A stretch of 7,139 nucleotides of DNA from Clostridia bacterium (GTDB lineage: Bacteria; Bacillota_A; Clostridia; TANB77; CAG-508): contig JAGATI010000194.1 of NCBI GenBank assembly GCA_017621295.1, positions 1 through 7,139 of the forward strand, in the 5' to 3' direction. Position numbers and translations under genes: made by a program. How positions within the stretch are numbered: position 1 is the stretch's first letter; every line of letters starts with the position of its first letter. Under the pieces are notes generated by a model. That model did no database searches. It was not told the origin of the DNA and saw nothing but the letters and a program-made list of their open reading frames with translations. Positions 1 to 6,172 of the stretch are shown piece after piece.

Positions 1-1
1 A

Positions 2-220
2 AAAGATATTTTAAATAAAAAGCTTGCTAGTATTAAAAGTCAAATAGAAAGTAGACCTAAAGTTACAATTACATATTTTGTTCCTGATAATAAAAAGTCA
101 GGAGGAAAATATCGAACTATAACTGGTAATATAAGAAAAATTCATGATTATAATAAAATAGTGATTCTAACGAATGGAATGGAAATACCAGTAATAGAAA
201 TTATTGATATAATAATATGA
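2..220 (+). CDS. YolD-like protein, C-terminal part (5' end outside window)
   Basis: The frame is open from the left edge to a TGA at 218-220, giving 72 residues of a protein whose start lies outside the window. The visible part has a lysine-rich helix, the stretch SRPKVTITYFVPDNKKSGG, then a small beta-rich segment containing KYRTITGNIRKI and MEIPVIEIIDI. That order (ITYF, GG-K-Y-TI-G, K-I, IP--II-I) matches clostridial YolD-like proteins as I know the family. YolD-like genes often sit beside Y-family DNA polymerase (DinB/UmuC-like) genes and are tied to the SOS/UV response, but their biochemical role is not established. No such polymerase is visible here; it could lie upstream. The stop overlaps an ATG (217-219) that opens the remains of a response regulator gene. 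The family call is by pattern recognition. Confidence 0.72.
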   Translation, partial: KDILNKKLASIKSQIESRPKVTITYFVPDNKKSGGKYRTITGNIRKIHDYNKIVILTNGMEIPVIEIIDIII

Positions 221-532
221 GAAATATAATAACAAATGGCGAAGAAGGAGAAAATGAAGCTCTAAGTAATGTTTAGATTTAATTTTGTTAGATGTATGGA
301 AAAGAATTACACTTATTAGAAATACTATTATTAAATAAAAATCAAATTACAAGTAGAGAAATGTTAGCAAATAAATATGGGGTTATAATAGTGATGCTGA
401 ATACAATAATGTAGAAGTTTATGTGTCATTTTTAAGAAAAAGTTGAAACTTCTTAAGTCAAATGTAAAAATAAAAGCAGTACGAGGAATAGGATATAAAA
501 TACACTTAAATCATAGAAAAGAAGTTAAATAA
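217..532 (+). pseudogene. Decayed OmpR-family response regulator (receiver mostly deleted, frameshifted winged helix)
   Basis: Pieces of a two-component response regulator can be read in alternating frames. Frame from 217: NGEEGENEALSN (235-270), the helix before the phospho-acceptor strand. Frame from 273: LDLILLDV (273-296), the strand carrying the aspartate that is phosphorylated. The sequence then jumps straight to the winged-helix output domain: GKELHLLEILLLNKNQITSR in the frame of 298, then WGYNSDAEYNNVEVYVSFLR in the frame of 378, then KLLKSNVKIKAVRGIGYKI in the frame of 443, ending at TAA 530-532. About 30 N-terminal residues and, by comparison with a normal 220-230 residue OmpR-type protein, roughly 90-100 residues between receiver and output domain are missing. 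At least three frame changes follow (near 271-273, 376-378 and 440-443); the last two look like single-base losses. No partner histidine kinase is present. It cannot make a working regulator. Confidence 0.85.
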
Positions 533-542
533 ATCATATGTT

Positions 543-573
543 AAAGAGCAGATTAAAAAATTTGCTCTTTTTT
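543..573 (+). terminator. Rho-independent terminator after the response regulator remnant
   Basis: AAAGAGCA (543-550) pairs perfectly with TGCTCTTT (563-570) around a 12-nt A-rich loop, and the T-run continues through 573. It begins 11 bp after the remnant's stop codon. The tail runs directly into the -35 box of the next promoter. Confidence 0.8.
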
Positions 574-574
574 C

Positions 575-603
575 TTGACAAGTTGAATTCAAAATAGTAT
601 CAT
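575..603 (+). promoter_or_regulatory. SigA-type promoter of the ytrA-like ABC operon
   Basis: A perfect -35 box TTGACA (575-580) is separated by 17 bp from a near-consensus -10 box TATCAT (598-603). Transcription would start near 609-611, about 30 nt before the regulator gene. The promoter abuts the upstream terminator, so the operon is insulated from it. Confidence 0.85.
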
Positions 604-623
604 TGTATTATGCAAGCAATACA
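604..623 (+). promoter_or_regulatory. Probable operator for the GntR/YtrA-type repressor
   Basis: TGTATT (604-609) and AATACA (618-623) form a perfect 6-bp inverted repeat with an 8-bp centre. It starts right after the -10 box and covers the predicted transcription start. A repressor bound here would block RNA polymerase. YtrA-type GntR regulators usually repress their own ABC operons from palindromes placed this way, so autoregulation is the natural reading; binding itself is inferred. Confidence 0.6.
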
Positions 624-638
624 GTAAAGGAGATAATT

Positions 639-1013
639 ATGGAATATGTTTTTGATAATGAAAGACCAATTTATATTCAATTAGTTGAAATGATACGAAC
701 TCTCATTGTTTCTGGTAAATTCAAAAAAGGACAAAAATTGCCTTCTGTAAGAGAGCTAGCACTTATGATGAAGGTTAATCCAAATACAATGCAAAAAGCA
801 TTAGCTGAACTAGAAAATGAAAAACTAATTTATACAGAAAGAACAAATGGGAAATATGTAACAGAAGATGAAAAACAAATCGAAAAAATAAAAAAACAAT
901 TAGCACAGGAAAAAGTTAATAATTATCTTAATAGTATGAAAAATATAGGAATAAGTTATGAATTAGCAGTAAAATACTTGCAAGAATTAGGAGGTCAAAA
1001 TGGAATTAGTTAA
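639..1013 (+). CDS. GntR family transcriptional regulator, YtrA subfamily
   Basis: A 124-residue DNA-binding repressor, first gene of a three-gene ABC transporter operon. Residues about 8-75 form the GntR winged helix: PIYIQLVEMIRTLIVSGKF (helix 1), LPSVRELA at 35-42, the recognition helix VNPNTMQKALAELE (about 46-59), and the wing RTNGKYV (about 69-75). The remaining ~50 residues are a short charged helical tail rather than a large ligand-binding domain, as expected of the YtrA subfamily, which controls ABC exporters responding to cell-wall-active compounds. I place the start at ATG 639, behind AAAGGAG (626-632, 6-nt spacing). A longer reading from TTG 603 would begin inside the -10 box and cannot be right. 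The last 14 bp overlap the ATPase gene, so the two are translationally linked. The inducing signal cannot be read from the sequence. Confidence 0.92.
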   Translation: MEYVFDNERPIYIQLVEMIRTLIVSGKFKKGQKLPSVRELALMMKVNPNTMQKALAELENEKLIYTERTNGKYVTEDEKQIEKIKKQLAQEKVNNYLNSMKNIGISYELAVKYLQELGGQNGIS

Positions 1014-1695
1014 GTGCAATAATCTATGTAAAGAATTTGATAATAAAAAAATTCTAAAAAATGTTAATTTAACCATTCCAAAAGGGAGGATTATAGGTTT
1101 ACTTGGTAAAAATGGAATGGGAAAAACTACATTTCTAAAGTTAGTAAATGATTTATTAACTCCTACAACTGGAACAGTGTTAATAAATGGTGAAAAACCA
1201 AATATAAATTCAAAGAAAGCTATTTCATATTTACCAGAGAGAACATATTTAGATAAGAGTATGAAAGTTTCACAAATAATAACTTTTTTTGATGAATTTT
1301 ATGATAATTTTAATAAAGAAAAAGCAATTAAATTATTAAAAGATTTAGACTTGGATATAAATTCAAAAGTTAGTAAAATGTCAAAAGGTATGCAAGAAAA
1401 ATTACAACTAATATTAGTTATGAGTAGAGAAGCTGAATTATATATTCTAGATGAGCCATTAGGAGGAGTTGACCCTGCAACTAGAGATTATATATTAGAT
1501 ACAATTCTTTCAAATTTTAGTGAAGGAGCAAGTGTAATAATATCTACTCATATAATAAGCGATATTGAAAGAATATTAGATGATGTTATTTTTATTGATA
1601 AAGGAGAAATCGTATTAACATCTTCAGCTGATGAATTAAGAAAAAAAGAAAATGCTTCAATAGATGAAATATTTAGGAGGTGCTTTAAATGTTAA
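1000..1695 (+). CDS. ABC transporter ATP-binding protein (YtrB/CcmA type)
   Basis: A 231-residue cytoplasmic ATPase that should power the permease encoded just downstream. Walker A is GKNGMGKTT at residues 36-44, the signature is KMSKGMQEK at about 126-134 (the LSGGQ position, in the SKGM form common in this group), Walker B is LYILDEP at 147-153 with catalytic Glu152, the D-loop is GGVDP at 155-159, and the H-loop is His184 in ISTHIISDIE. At the Q-loop position I read SYLPERTYL: a glutamate replaces the usual glutamine, as often seen in CcmA-like ATPases of ABC-2 systems. The start at ATG 1000 has GGAGG at 990-994 (5-nt spacing) and overlaps the regulator by 14 bp; the 3' end overlaps the permease by 7 bp. 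All catalytic motifs are intact. The substrate is unknown; peptide antibiotics or lipid-linked cell-wall intermediates are typical for the family. Confidence 0.94.
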   Translation: MELVKCNNLCKEFDNKKILKNVNLTIPKGRIIGLLGKNGMGKTTFLKLVNDLLTPTTGTVLINGEKPNINSKKAISYLPERTYLDKSMKVSQIITFFDEFYDNFNKEKAIKLLKDLDLDINSKVSKMSKGMQEKLQLILVMSREAELYILDEPLGGVDPATRDYILDTILSNFSEGASVIISTHIISDIERILDDVIFIDKGEIVLTSSADELRKKENASIDEIFRRCFKC

Positions 1696-2477
1696 GGAAA
1701 TTATTAAAATATGATTTAAAATGGTGTTATAAACCTTTATTAGTATTTTATATATTAGCAATATTCTTTTCAATAATAGTAAGAATTGTCGAAAATCTAG
1801 AGCAGAATTTGATAGTTCTAATAATTGACAAGATATGTTGTGGAATCGTTATTGCAATGATAGTAAATATAGTCATCAATTGTTTTATGAGAAATTGGGC
1901 AAGATTTGTGAGAAATATTTATAAGGATGAATCATATTTAACACATACACTACCTGTAAGTAAAAATAAAATTTATTTATCAAAGATTTTAACTGCAATT
2001 ATAACATTATTAACTTCGTTTATCGTTATAATTGTTTGTCTTGCTATTGCTATTTTAAATAAAGAGACTTGGGCTTTTTTAAAAGAATCTTTAGAACAAT
2101 CAGCAATATATTTTGATAGTTCGGTATTTAGTTTAATATTTGTAATGATTATCACAATATTTTTTGAATTTTTATTTATGATGATGAGTGGAATACTAGG
2201 AATTATAATAGGGCATAAATCAAATAATTTAAAAATAGTTAAATCAATAGTAATAAGCTTTTTAATTTATATGATATTATCATCTATGTCACTTGGAGTA
2301 TTATTTATTGCAGGATTGCTAAATTCAGATATAATGTCTTTATTTAATAATATTGAGGTGAGTTCAAGTGCACTTAAAAGTATGATGTTAGTTGGTATAT
2401 TAGTATATGCTATATATAATTTAGGAATTTACTTTATAGGTAATAAATTATTAAATAAAGGTATAGATGTAGATTAA
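1689..2477 (+). CDS. ABC-2 type transporter permease, six membrane segments
   Basis: A 262-residue integral membrane protein, the membrane half of the exporter. Hydrophobic segments lie at roughly residues 15-33, 41-65, 100-123, 146-175, 185-211 and 232-251, giving six predicted helices. The short N-terminus MLRKLLKYDLK and the loop after helix 2 with RNIYKDESYLTHTLPVSKNK (about 75-94) are characteristic of clostridial ABC-2 permeases found behind YtrA-type regulators; the loop probably contacts the ATPase. The start at ATG 1689 follows AGGAGG (1675-1680, 8-nt spacing) and overlaps the ATPase stop by 7 bp. One ATPase and one permease gene suggest an A2B2 complex. Function in export or in resistance to membrane-active compounds is a family-level inference; no substrate-specific feature is visible. 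Confidence 0.9.
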   Translation: MLRKLLKYDLKWCYKPLLVFYILAIFFSIIVRIVENLEQNLIVLIIDKICCGIVIAMIVNIVINCFMRNWARFVRNIYKDESYLTHTLPVSKNKIYLSKILTAIITLLTSFIVIIVCLAIAILNKETWAFLKESLEQSAIYFDSSVFSLIFVMIITIFFEFLFMMMSGILGIIIGHKSNNLKIVKSIVISFLIYMILSSMSLGVLFIAGLLNSDIMSLFNNIEVSSSALKSMMLVGILVYAIYNLGIYFIGNKLLNKGIDVD

Positions 2478-2654
2478 GTAATAGATAATTATATTGTAAA
2501 AAGAGTTAAATAAGAGTTAAAAATAACTATTAGAGCTTCATAATATACCAGAAGGGTGTGTCTGAATTAGAAGGTAAATTTGAAATTGCTTGGAAAAATA
2601 ATTGGGATTCATAAAAAATAGGATAAGTATAATTTTTTTGTATAGAATAAAATT

Positions 2655-2698
2655 AAGATAATTGCAGGAAGAAACTTGAATTTTTCTGCAATTATTTT
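2655..2698 (+). terminator. Rho-independent terminator downstream of the ABC operon
   Basis: ATAATTGCAG (2658-2667) pairs perfectly with CTGCAATTAT (2686-2695). The stem extends outward through a G-U pair and two A-U pairs (2655-2657 with 2696-2698) and inward through A/U pairs. The right arm runs into TTTT and then a T-rich stretch (GATTTTAT). It lies about 180 bp after the permease stop, so it may instead have belonged to something now lost between them. Confidence 0.65.
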
Positions 2699-2703
2699 GA
2701 TTT

Positions 2704-2769
2704 TATACCTGCAAAAAGTGGCAATAATTTCAAAAATATACCCGTGAAAAGTGGCATTAAATTTATAAG
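2704..2769 (+). repeat. Two tandem imperfect 33-bp repeats (TATACC...AAAAGTGGCA)
   Basis: Two consecutive units start with TATACC at 2704 and 2737. Each continues C/T-G-C/T-N-A-AAAGTGGCA and then an AT-rich tail; GTGGCA recurs exactly 33 bp apart (2718 and 2751). The units are clearly related but diverged in the tail. Repeated sites of this sort, with a GTGGCA core, remind me of the multiple internal repeats at IS21-family ends, where the transposase binds. No istA or istB sequence is present, so this would at most be an orphan end. Three-turn spacing would also suit cooperative protein binding. Confidence 0.6.
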
Positions 2770-2817
2770 TAGATAAAACTCGTAGTAAAAATATTGTATT
2801 ATAAAAAGTTATTGTTG

Positions 2818-2918
2818 GTGTACAAAGTAGACACGGATAGTTAGAAAAAAGTGTAAAATAATTTTAAAAACTTGTATAAAATGTGTAAAAAAATTATGAA
2901 ACAATAAAAAAATGTGTA
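2818..2918 (+). repeat. Phased GTGTA motifs upstream of the AAA ATPase gene
   Basis: GTGTA occurs at 2818, 2851, 2883 and 2914, spacings of 33, 32 and 31 bp. The copies at 2851 and 2883 share GTGTAAAA with A-rich flanks and an AATT-containing tail. The last copy falls at the -35 position of the downstream promoter. The phase continues that of the GTGGCA repeats at 2718 and 2751. The series may be the diverged continuation of the same tandem repeat, or chance in AT-rich DNA; I cannot compute significance. Confidence 0.35.
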
Positions 2919-2942
2919 TTTTTTCTGCATATATGTTATAAT
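2914..2942 (+). promoter_or_regulatory. Probable extended -10 promoter of the AAA ATPase gene
   Basis: A consensus TATAAT (2937-2942) is preceded by TG one base upstream (2934-2935), making an extended -10 element. At 17-bp spacing the -35 position reads GTGTAT (2914-2919), a poor match, which extended -10 promoters tolerate. Transcription would start near 2949, leaving a very short leader before AGGAG (2951-2955). Confidence 0.6.
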
Positions 2943-2964
2943 ATATGTATAGGAGATGATGTGG

Positions 2965-4272
2965 ATGTATAGAAAAATAATGAAAAAATTAATAGAATGG
3001 AAAAATGATAAATACAGAAAACCACTAATATTGCGTGGTGCAAGACAGGTTGGTAAGACATATATAATAAAACAATTTGGTGAAGAAAATTATGATGGAG
3101 TTGCATATTTCAACTTTGACCATGATACACAATTATATAATATGTTCGATAATACAAAAGACCCAGTAAGAATATTAGAACAATTATCTTTTGTTTATGG
3201 AAAAGCAATTATACCAGGAAAGACTCTAATAGTTTTTGATGAAATACAAGAATGCCCAAATGCATTAAATTCATTAAAATACTTTGAAGAAGAAGCGAAG
3301 GAATATCATATAATAAGTGCAGGTTCATTACTTGGAATAAGATTATCACACACATCTTTTCCAGTTGGAAAAGTAGACTTTTTAGACATGTATCCAATGA
3401 CATTTACAGAATTTCTAGAAGCAGATGGATGCAAAAATTTGGTGGATTATATGGATTCAATAAAAACAATCGAGAATATCCCAGAAATATTTTTTGATAG
3501 ATTAACAGAGAAACTAAAAGCATATTTTATAATAGGCGGTATGCCAGAGGTTGTAGATTCATGGATAAAACACAAAGATATGGAAAAAGTAAATAAAATA
3601 CAAAATAATATTTTAAAATCTTATGAAAGTGATTTTTCTAAACATACAAGCAATATTGAAGCTAATAGAATTTCTATAATTTGGAATAGTATACCATCTC
3701 AAATATCAAAAGAGAATAAAAAATTCTTGTATCAAGTTGCAAAAGATGGAGCTAGAGCAAGAGAATATGAGGGTGCAGTAAATTGGCTAAAAGATGCAAA
3801 TGTAGTAAATAAGATATATAATGTAACAAAACCAAATATGCCTCTTATTAGCTATAATGATTTGTCATCATTTAAAATGTATTTAATAGATGTTGGCTTG
3901 TTAAGAAGAAAGACAGATTTAGATAGTAAAGTTATCGTAGAAGGGAATAAATTGTTTCAAGAATTTAAAGGAGCTCTAACAGAAAATTATGTATTACAAA
4001 CATTAGTTGCAGTTGGACTAAATCCATATTATTATGCATTTGGTAATAGATATGAAATTGATTTTTTAATTCAATATCAAAATGAAATAATTCCAATAGA
4101 AGTTAAAGCTGGTGAAAGTGTAAATAATACAAGTTTAAAAGTTTATAATGAAATTAATAGACCTAAAACAAGAATTAGATTTTCGATGAAGAATTTAAAT
4201 AAAGATGATAATTTAATTAATATACCATTGTTTATGGTGGAATATCTAGATAAATTGGCAATTTTGGATTAA
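2965..4272 (+). CDS. AAA ATPase with C-terminal DUF4143 (nuclease-like) domain
   Basis: A 435-residue cytoplasmic protein of the widespread AAA_14/DUF4143 family. Counting from the chosen start, the N-terminal P-loop domain has Walker A GARQVGKT at 25-32, Walker B TLIVFDEIQE at about 87-96 (Asp92, Glu93) and a sensor-like ISAGSLLG at about 117-124. The DUF4143 part includes AYFIIGGMPEVVDSW (about 176-190). Near the C-terminus NRYEIDF...IPIEVKAG (Asp366, Glu379, Lys381) has the D...ExK spacing of the PD-(D/E)XK nuclease fold. The start is uncertain: ATGs at 2956 and 2959 lie 0 and 3 nt from AGGAG (2951-2955), while ATG 2965 has 9-nt spacing and gives MYRKIMKKLIEWK, the usual N-terminus of this family. 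The gene is monocistronic. Biological role is poorly known; DNA-related, mobile or defence-associated functions are only suggestions. All motifs are intact. Confidence 0.9.
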   Translation: MYRKIMKKLIEWKNDKYRKPLILRGARQVGKTYIIKQFGEENYDGVAYFNFDHDTQLYNMFDNTKDPVRILEQLSFVYGKAIIPGKTLIVFDEIQECPNALNSLKYFEEEAKEYHIISAGSLLGIRLSHTSFPVGKVDFLDMYPMTFTEFLEADGCKNLVDYMDSIKTIENIPEIFFDRLTEKLKAYFIIGGMPEVVDSWIKHKDMEKVNKIQNNILKSYESDFSKHTSNIEANRISIIWNSIPSQISKENKKFLYQVAKDGARAREYEGAVNWLKDANVVNKIYNVTKPNMPLISYNDLSSFKMYLIDVGLLRRKTDLDSKVIVEGNKLFQEFKGALTENYVLQTLVAVGLNPYYYAFGNRYEIDFLIQYQNEIIPIEVKAGESVNNTSLKVYNEINRPKTRIRFSMKNLNKDDNLINIPLFMVEYLDKLAILD

Positions 4273-4394
4273 AAAAATATATATCAAACTATTTCTAGGC
4301 TAATATGTACTTTTAAACAAGCTGCGAAAAATAACAACCTGCAACCAATAAATTTACTAATTTGTAAAATATAGATTTTAGAATCATTAAAGAC

Positions 4395-4424
4395 TTGATT
4401 TATAATATATATAAATGATAAAAT
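4395..4424 (+). promoter_or_regulatory. Probable promoter of tyrS
   Basis: TTGATT (4395-4400), 18 bp, TAAAAT (4419-4424) is the best SigA-like pair upstream of tyrS and would give a leader of roughly 55 nt. TATAAT at 4401-4406 is an alternative -10 with a weaker -35 (TTAGAA near 4378). The 212-bp space before tyrS has no T-box consensus (AGGGTGG-type) and no strong hairpin that I can find. Confidence 0.5.
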
Positions 4425-4484
4425 GTTATACATCAGTTTACTTATAAAACAAATTTTAATAAATGTTAGAAAAGAGGAAGGAAT

Positions 4485-5709
4485 ATGACATTATTTGAAG
4501 AATTAAAATGGAGAGGAATAATAAAAGATATTTCTAGTCCAGAATTAGAAAAAAAGCTAAATGAAGGAGGAATGACTTTTTATATAGGAACAGACCCAAC
4601 AGCAGATAGCTTGCATGTTGGACATTTATCTAGTTTTTTAATATCAAAAAGATTAAAAGATGCTCGGACATCATCCAATTTTATTGGTTGGTGGGGGAAC
4701 AGGTATGATTGGAGACCCAAGACCAACAACTGAAAGAGCAATGATATCAAAAGAAGAAGTAAACAAAAATTTTGAAAGTTTAAAAAAACAAGTACAAGAT
4801 ATCTTTGGATTTGAAGTTGTAAATAATAATGATTGGTATAAGGATATTAATGTAATTGACTTTTTAAGAGATTATGGAAAATATTTTAATGTAAATTATA
4901 TGTTAGATAAAGATATTATTAGAAGAAGATTAGAAACAGGAATTACCTATACAGAATTTTCTTATATGATATTACAAGCTTTAGATTTTAAATACCTACA
5001 TGAAAACAAGGGAGTAGACTTGCAATGTGCAGGTTCAGACCAGTGGGGAAATATAACAGCAGGTATAGATTTAATTAGAAAATCTACAGGAGATGAGGTA
5101 TTTGGATTTACTATGCCTTTAGTTACAGATTCACAAGGTAAAAAATTTGGCAAAAGTGAAGGAAATGCTTTATGGCTTAATAAAAATAAAACTTCTAGTT
5201 ATAAATTGTATCAATTCTTTGTAAATGTAGAAGATTGTATGGTAATTGATTATTTAAAAATATATACATTCTTATCAAAAGATGAAATAGAAGAATATGA
5301 AAAGAAAAATAATGAACATCCAGAATTAAGAGAGGCACATAAGTGTTTAGCAAGAGAAATAATTACATTTTTACATGGCAAAGAAGAATATGAAAAAGCT
5401 GTAAAATTAGCAGAAAGTCTATTTAATAATAAGTTTAAAGATTTATCAAAAGAAGATATAATAGAACTATTTGGAGAGCAAGATATAAAGCAAGTGGAAG
5501 GAAATTCTAATATTGTCGATTTTATCACAAATATGGGAGTGGTAAAAAGTAAAAGAGAAGCAAGAGAATTTATTCAAAATGGAGCAATATCTATTAATGG
5601 GGATAAGATTGATAATATAGAAACTACTGTAACAGATGATATGTTTATAGATAATACATATATTGTAGTAAAAAGGGGAAAGAAAAATTATTATATAGGA
5701 AAGAAATAG
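4485..5709 (+). CDS. tyrS: Tyrosyl-tRNA synthetase with one +1 frameshift near codon 60
   Basis: Class I aminoacyl-tRNA synthetase that charges tRNA-Tyr with tyrosine. The gene is split over two frames. Frame one (from ATG 4485, behind GAGGAAGGA at 4474-4482) reads well up to FLISKRLKDA (ends 4664), then turns into non-family sequence and stops at 4733. The second frame, readable from 4666 to the stop at 5709, begins GHHPILLVGGGTGMIGDP, exactly the expected continuation. Removing one base (the C at 4665) restores a 407-residue protein, the usual TyrRS length. In that protein the HIGH motif is HVGH (44-47), KMSKS is KFGKS (210-214), and the last ~65 residues form an S4 RNA-binding domain (VKSKREAREFIQNGAISING). 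There is no slippery heptamer, and ATG 4660 has no ribosome binding site. Everything else is intact, so a sequencing error or a very recent mutation is likelier than an old pseudogene. Confidence 0.92.
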
Positions 5710-5836
5710 AGTAAATTATATTACATAAGAAGATAAAATTAGATGATTTGTTAAATCTATTATTAGGTTAACAGCATTAAATATGTTATAACAAAGCTCT
5801 AAATATACTATTTTTTAGCTAAAGATGAAATTAATT

Positions 5837-5891
5837 TATTTTATAACAAAAACTGTACAATTTAAGATTGTACAGTTTTTGTTATAAAATA
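5837..5891. terminator. Bidirectional terminator between tyrS and the spore coat genes
   Basis: A perfect 25-bp inverted repeat (5837-5861 with 5867-5891) encloses a 5-nt loop, TTAAG. Its GC-containing core is CTGTACAAT/ATTGTACAG. The core is flanked by AAAAA on the left and TTTTT on the right, so each strand gives a hairpin followed by a U-run. It sits between two convergent units, tyrS (+) and the coat genes (-), and should end transcription from both sides. Confidence 0.92.
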
Positions 5892-5915
5892 TAATAAGAA
5901 TTTTTAAGAATATAC

Positions 5916-6164
5916 TTAATTTCCAGACACACATTTTTGCTTTACAGTATCTATTTTTGTCTGTTCAACAGTTTCAGTCTTATACCAACCTTTTTCAGCC
6001 ATTAAATTATAAATTTTATTTTGTATATCTAAACTTGTATTTAAAGCATCTTTAAAAGCCGCATGAACTTCAGCTGTTGAAGATTCGATTGTTCCATGTA
6101 AATATAAATCACAAACACCTTTTATGATTAATAATTCTTTTTCCATTAAATCTTTATCTTCCAT
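5916..6164 (-). CDS. CotF-family spore coat protein (82 aa)
   Basis: An 82-residue small helical protein, second gene of a two-gene minus-strand unit. The core (residues about 9-62) reads LLIIKGVCDLYLHGTIES, then VHAAFKDALNTSLDIQNKIY and MAEKGWY, which I recognise as the Coat F domain of spore coat proteins: a helix with DLY-HGTIES, a second with A-F--ALN--L--Q--IY, and a KGWY end. A short charged tail with VKQKCVSG follows. Such proteins are made during sporulation and deposited on the spore surface. The start at ATG 6164 follows AGGAGGAG (6174-6167), and that site overlaps the TAG stop of the upstream gene; the gap is only 8 bp, so the two genes are co-translated. Bacillus CotF proteins are about twice as long; here the two genes seem to share the job. 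Confidence 0.85.
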   Translation of the reverse strand: MEDKDLMEKELLIIKGVCDLYLHGTIESSTAEVHAAFKDALNTSLDIQNKIYNLMAEKGWYKTETVEQTKIDTVKQKCVSGN

Positions 6165-6172
6165 AACTCCTC

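Larger units (their letters stand above)
2478..2950. other. Gene-free stretch between the ABC operon and the AAA ATPase
   Basis: About 470 bp with no credible gene on either strand; all open stretches are short and lack start signals. It contains a hairpin terminator (2655-2698), two 33-bp imperfect repeats (2704-2769), GTGTA motifs at a similar period (2818-2918) and a promoter (2914-2942). The first 150 bp hold only short AT-rich sequence, including a direct repeat of GAGTTAAA and a 22-codon open stretch ending at 2614 that I cannot identify. The mix of repeats and non-coding sequence looks like the scar of a lost element, but no transposase remnant is readable. Confidence 0.6.

Noticed and set aside
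603..638. N-terminal extension of the GntR regulator from TTG 603
   Set aside because: TTG 603 overlaps the last base of the -10 box and lies upstream of the predicted transcription start. ATG 639 has a strong ribosome binding site and gives the normal family N-terminus.
2531..2614. Short open stretch ending VSELEGKFEIAWKNNWDS as a possible gene remnant
   Set aside because: About 25 codons, no start signal, and I do not recognise the family. It could be the tail of a lost gene, but nothing supports a call.
4318..4345. CTGCGAAAAATAACAACCTGC as a matching outer repeat flanking the AAA ATPase gene
   Set aside because: It resembles the CCTGCAAAAAGTGG units only over a few A-rich bases on either strand; too weak to call a second transposon end.
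5250..5528. Minus-strand open frames inside tyrS, the permease, the AAA gene and proS
   Set aside because: They lie antisense to clearly conserved genes, have unlikely composition and lack ribosome binding sites; they are shadows.
4660..5709. The second tyrS frame as an independent gene starting at ATG 4660
   Set aside because: There is no ribosome binding site before it, and it would lack the HIGH motif and tyrosine-binding N-terminus. It is the continuation of the frameshifted tyrS.
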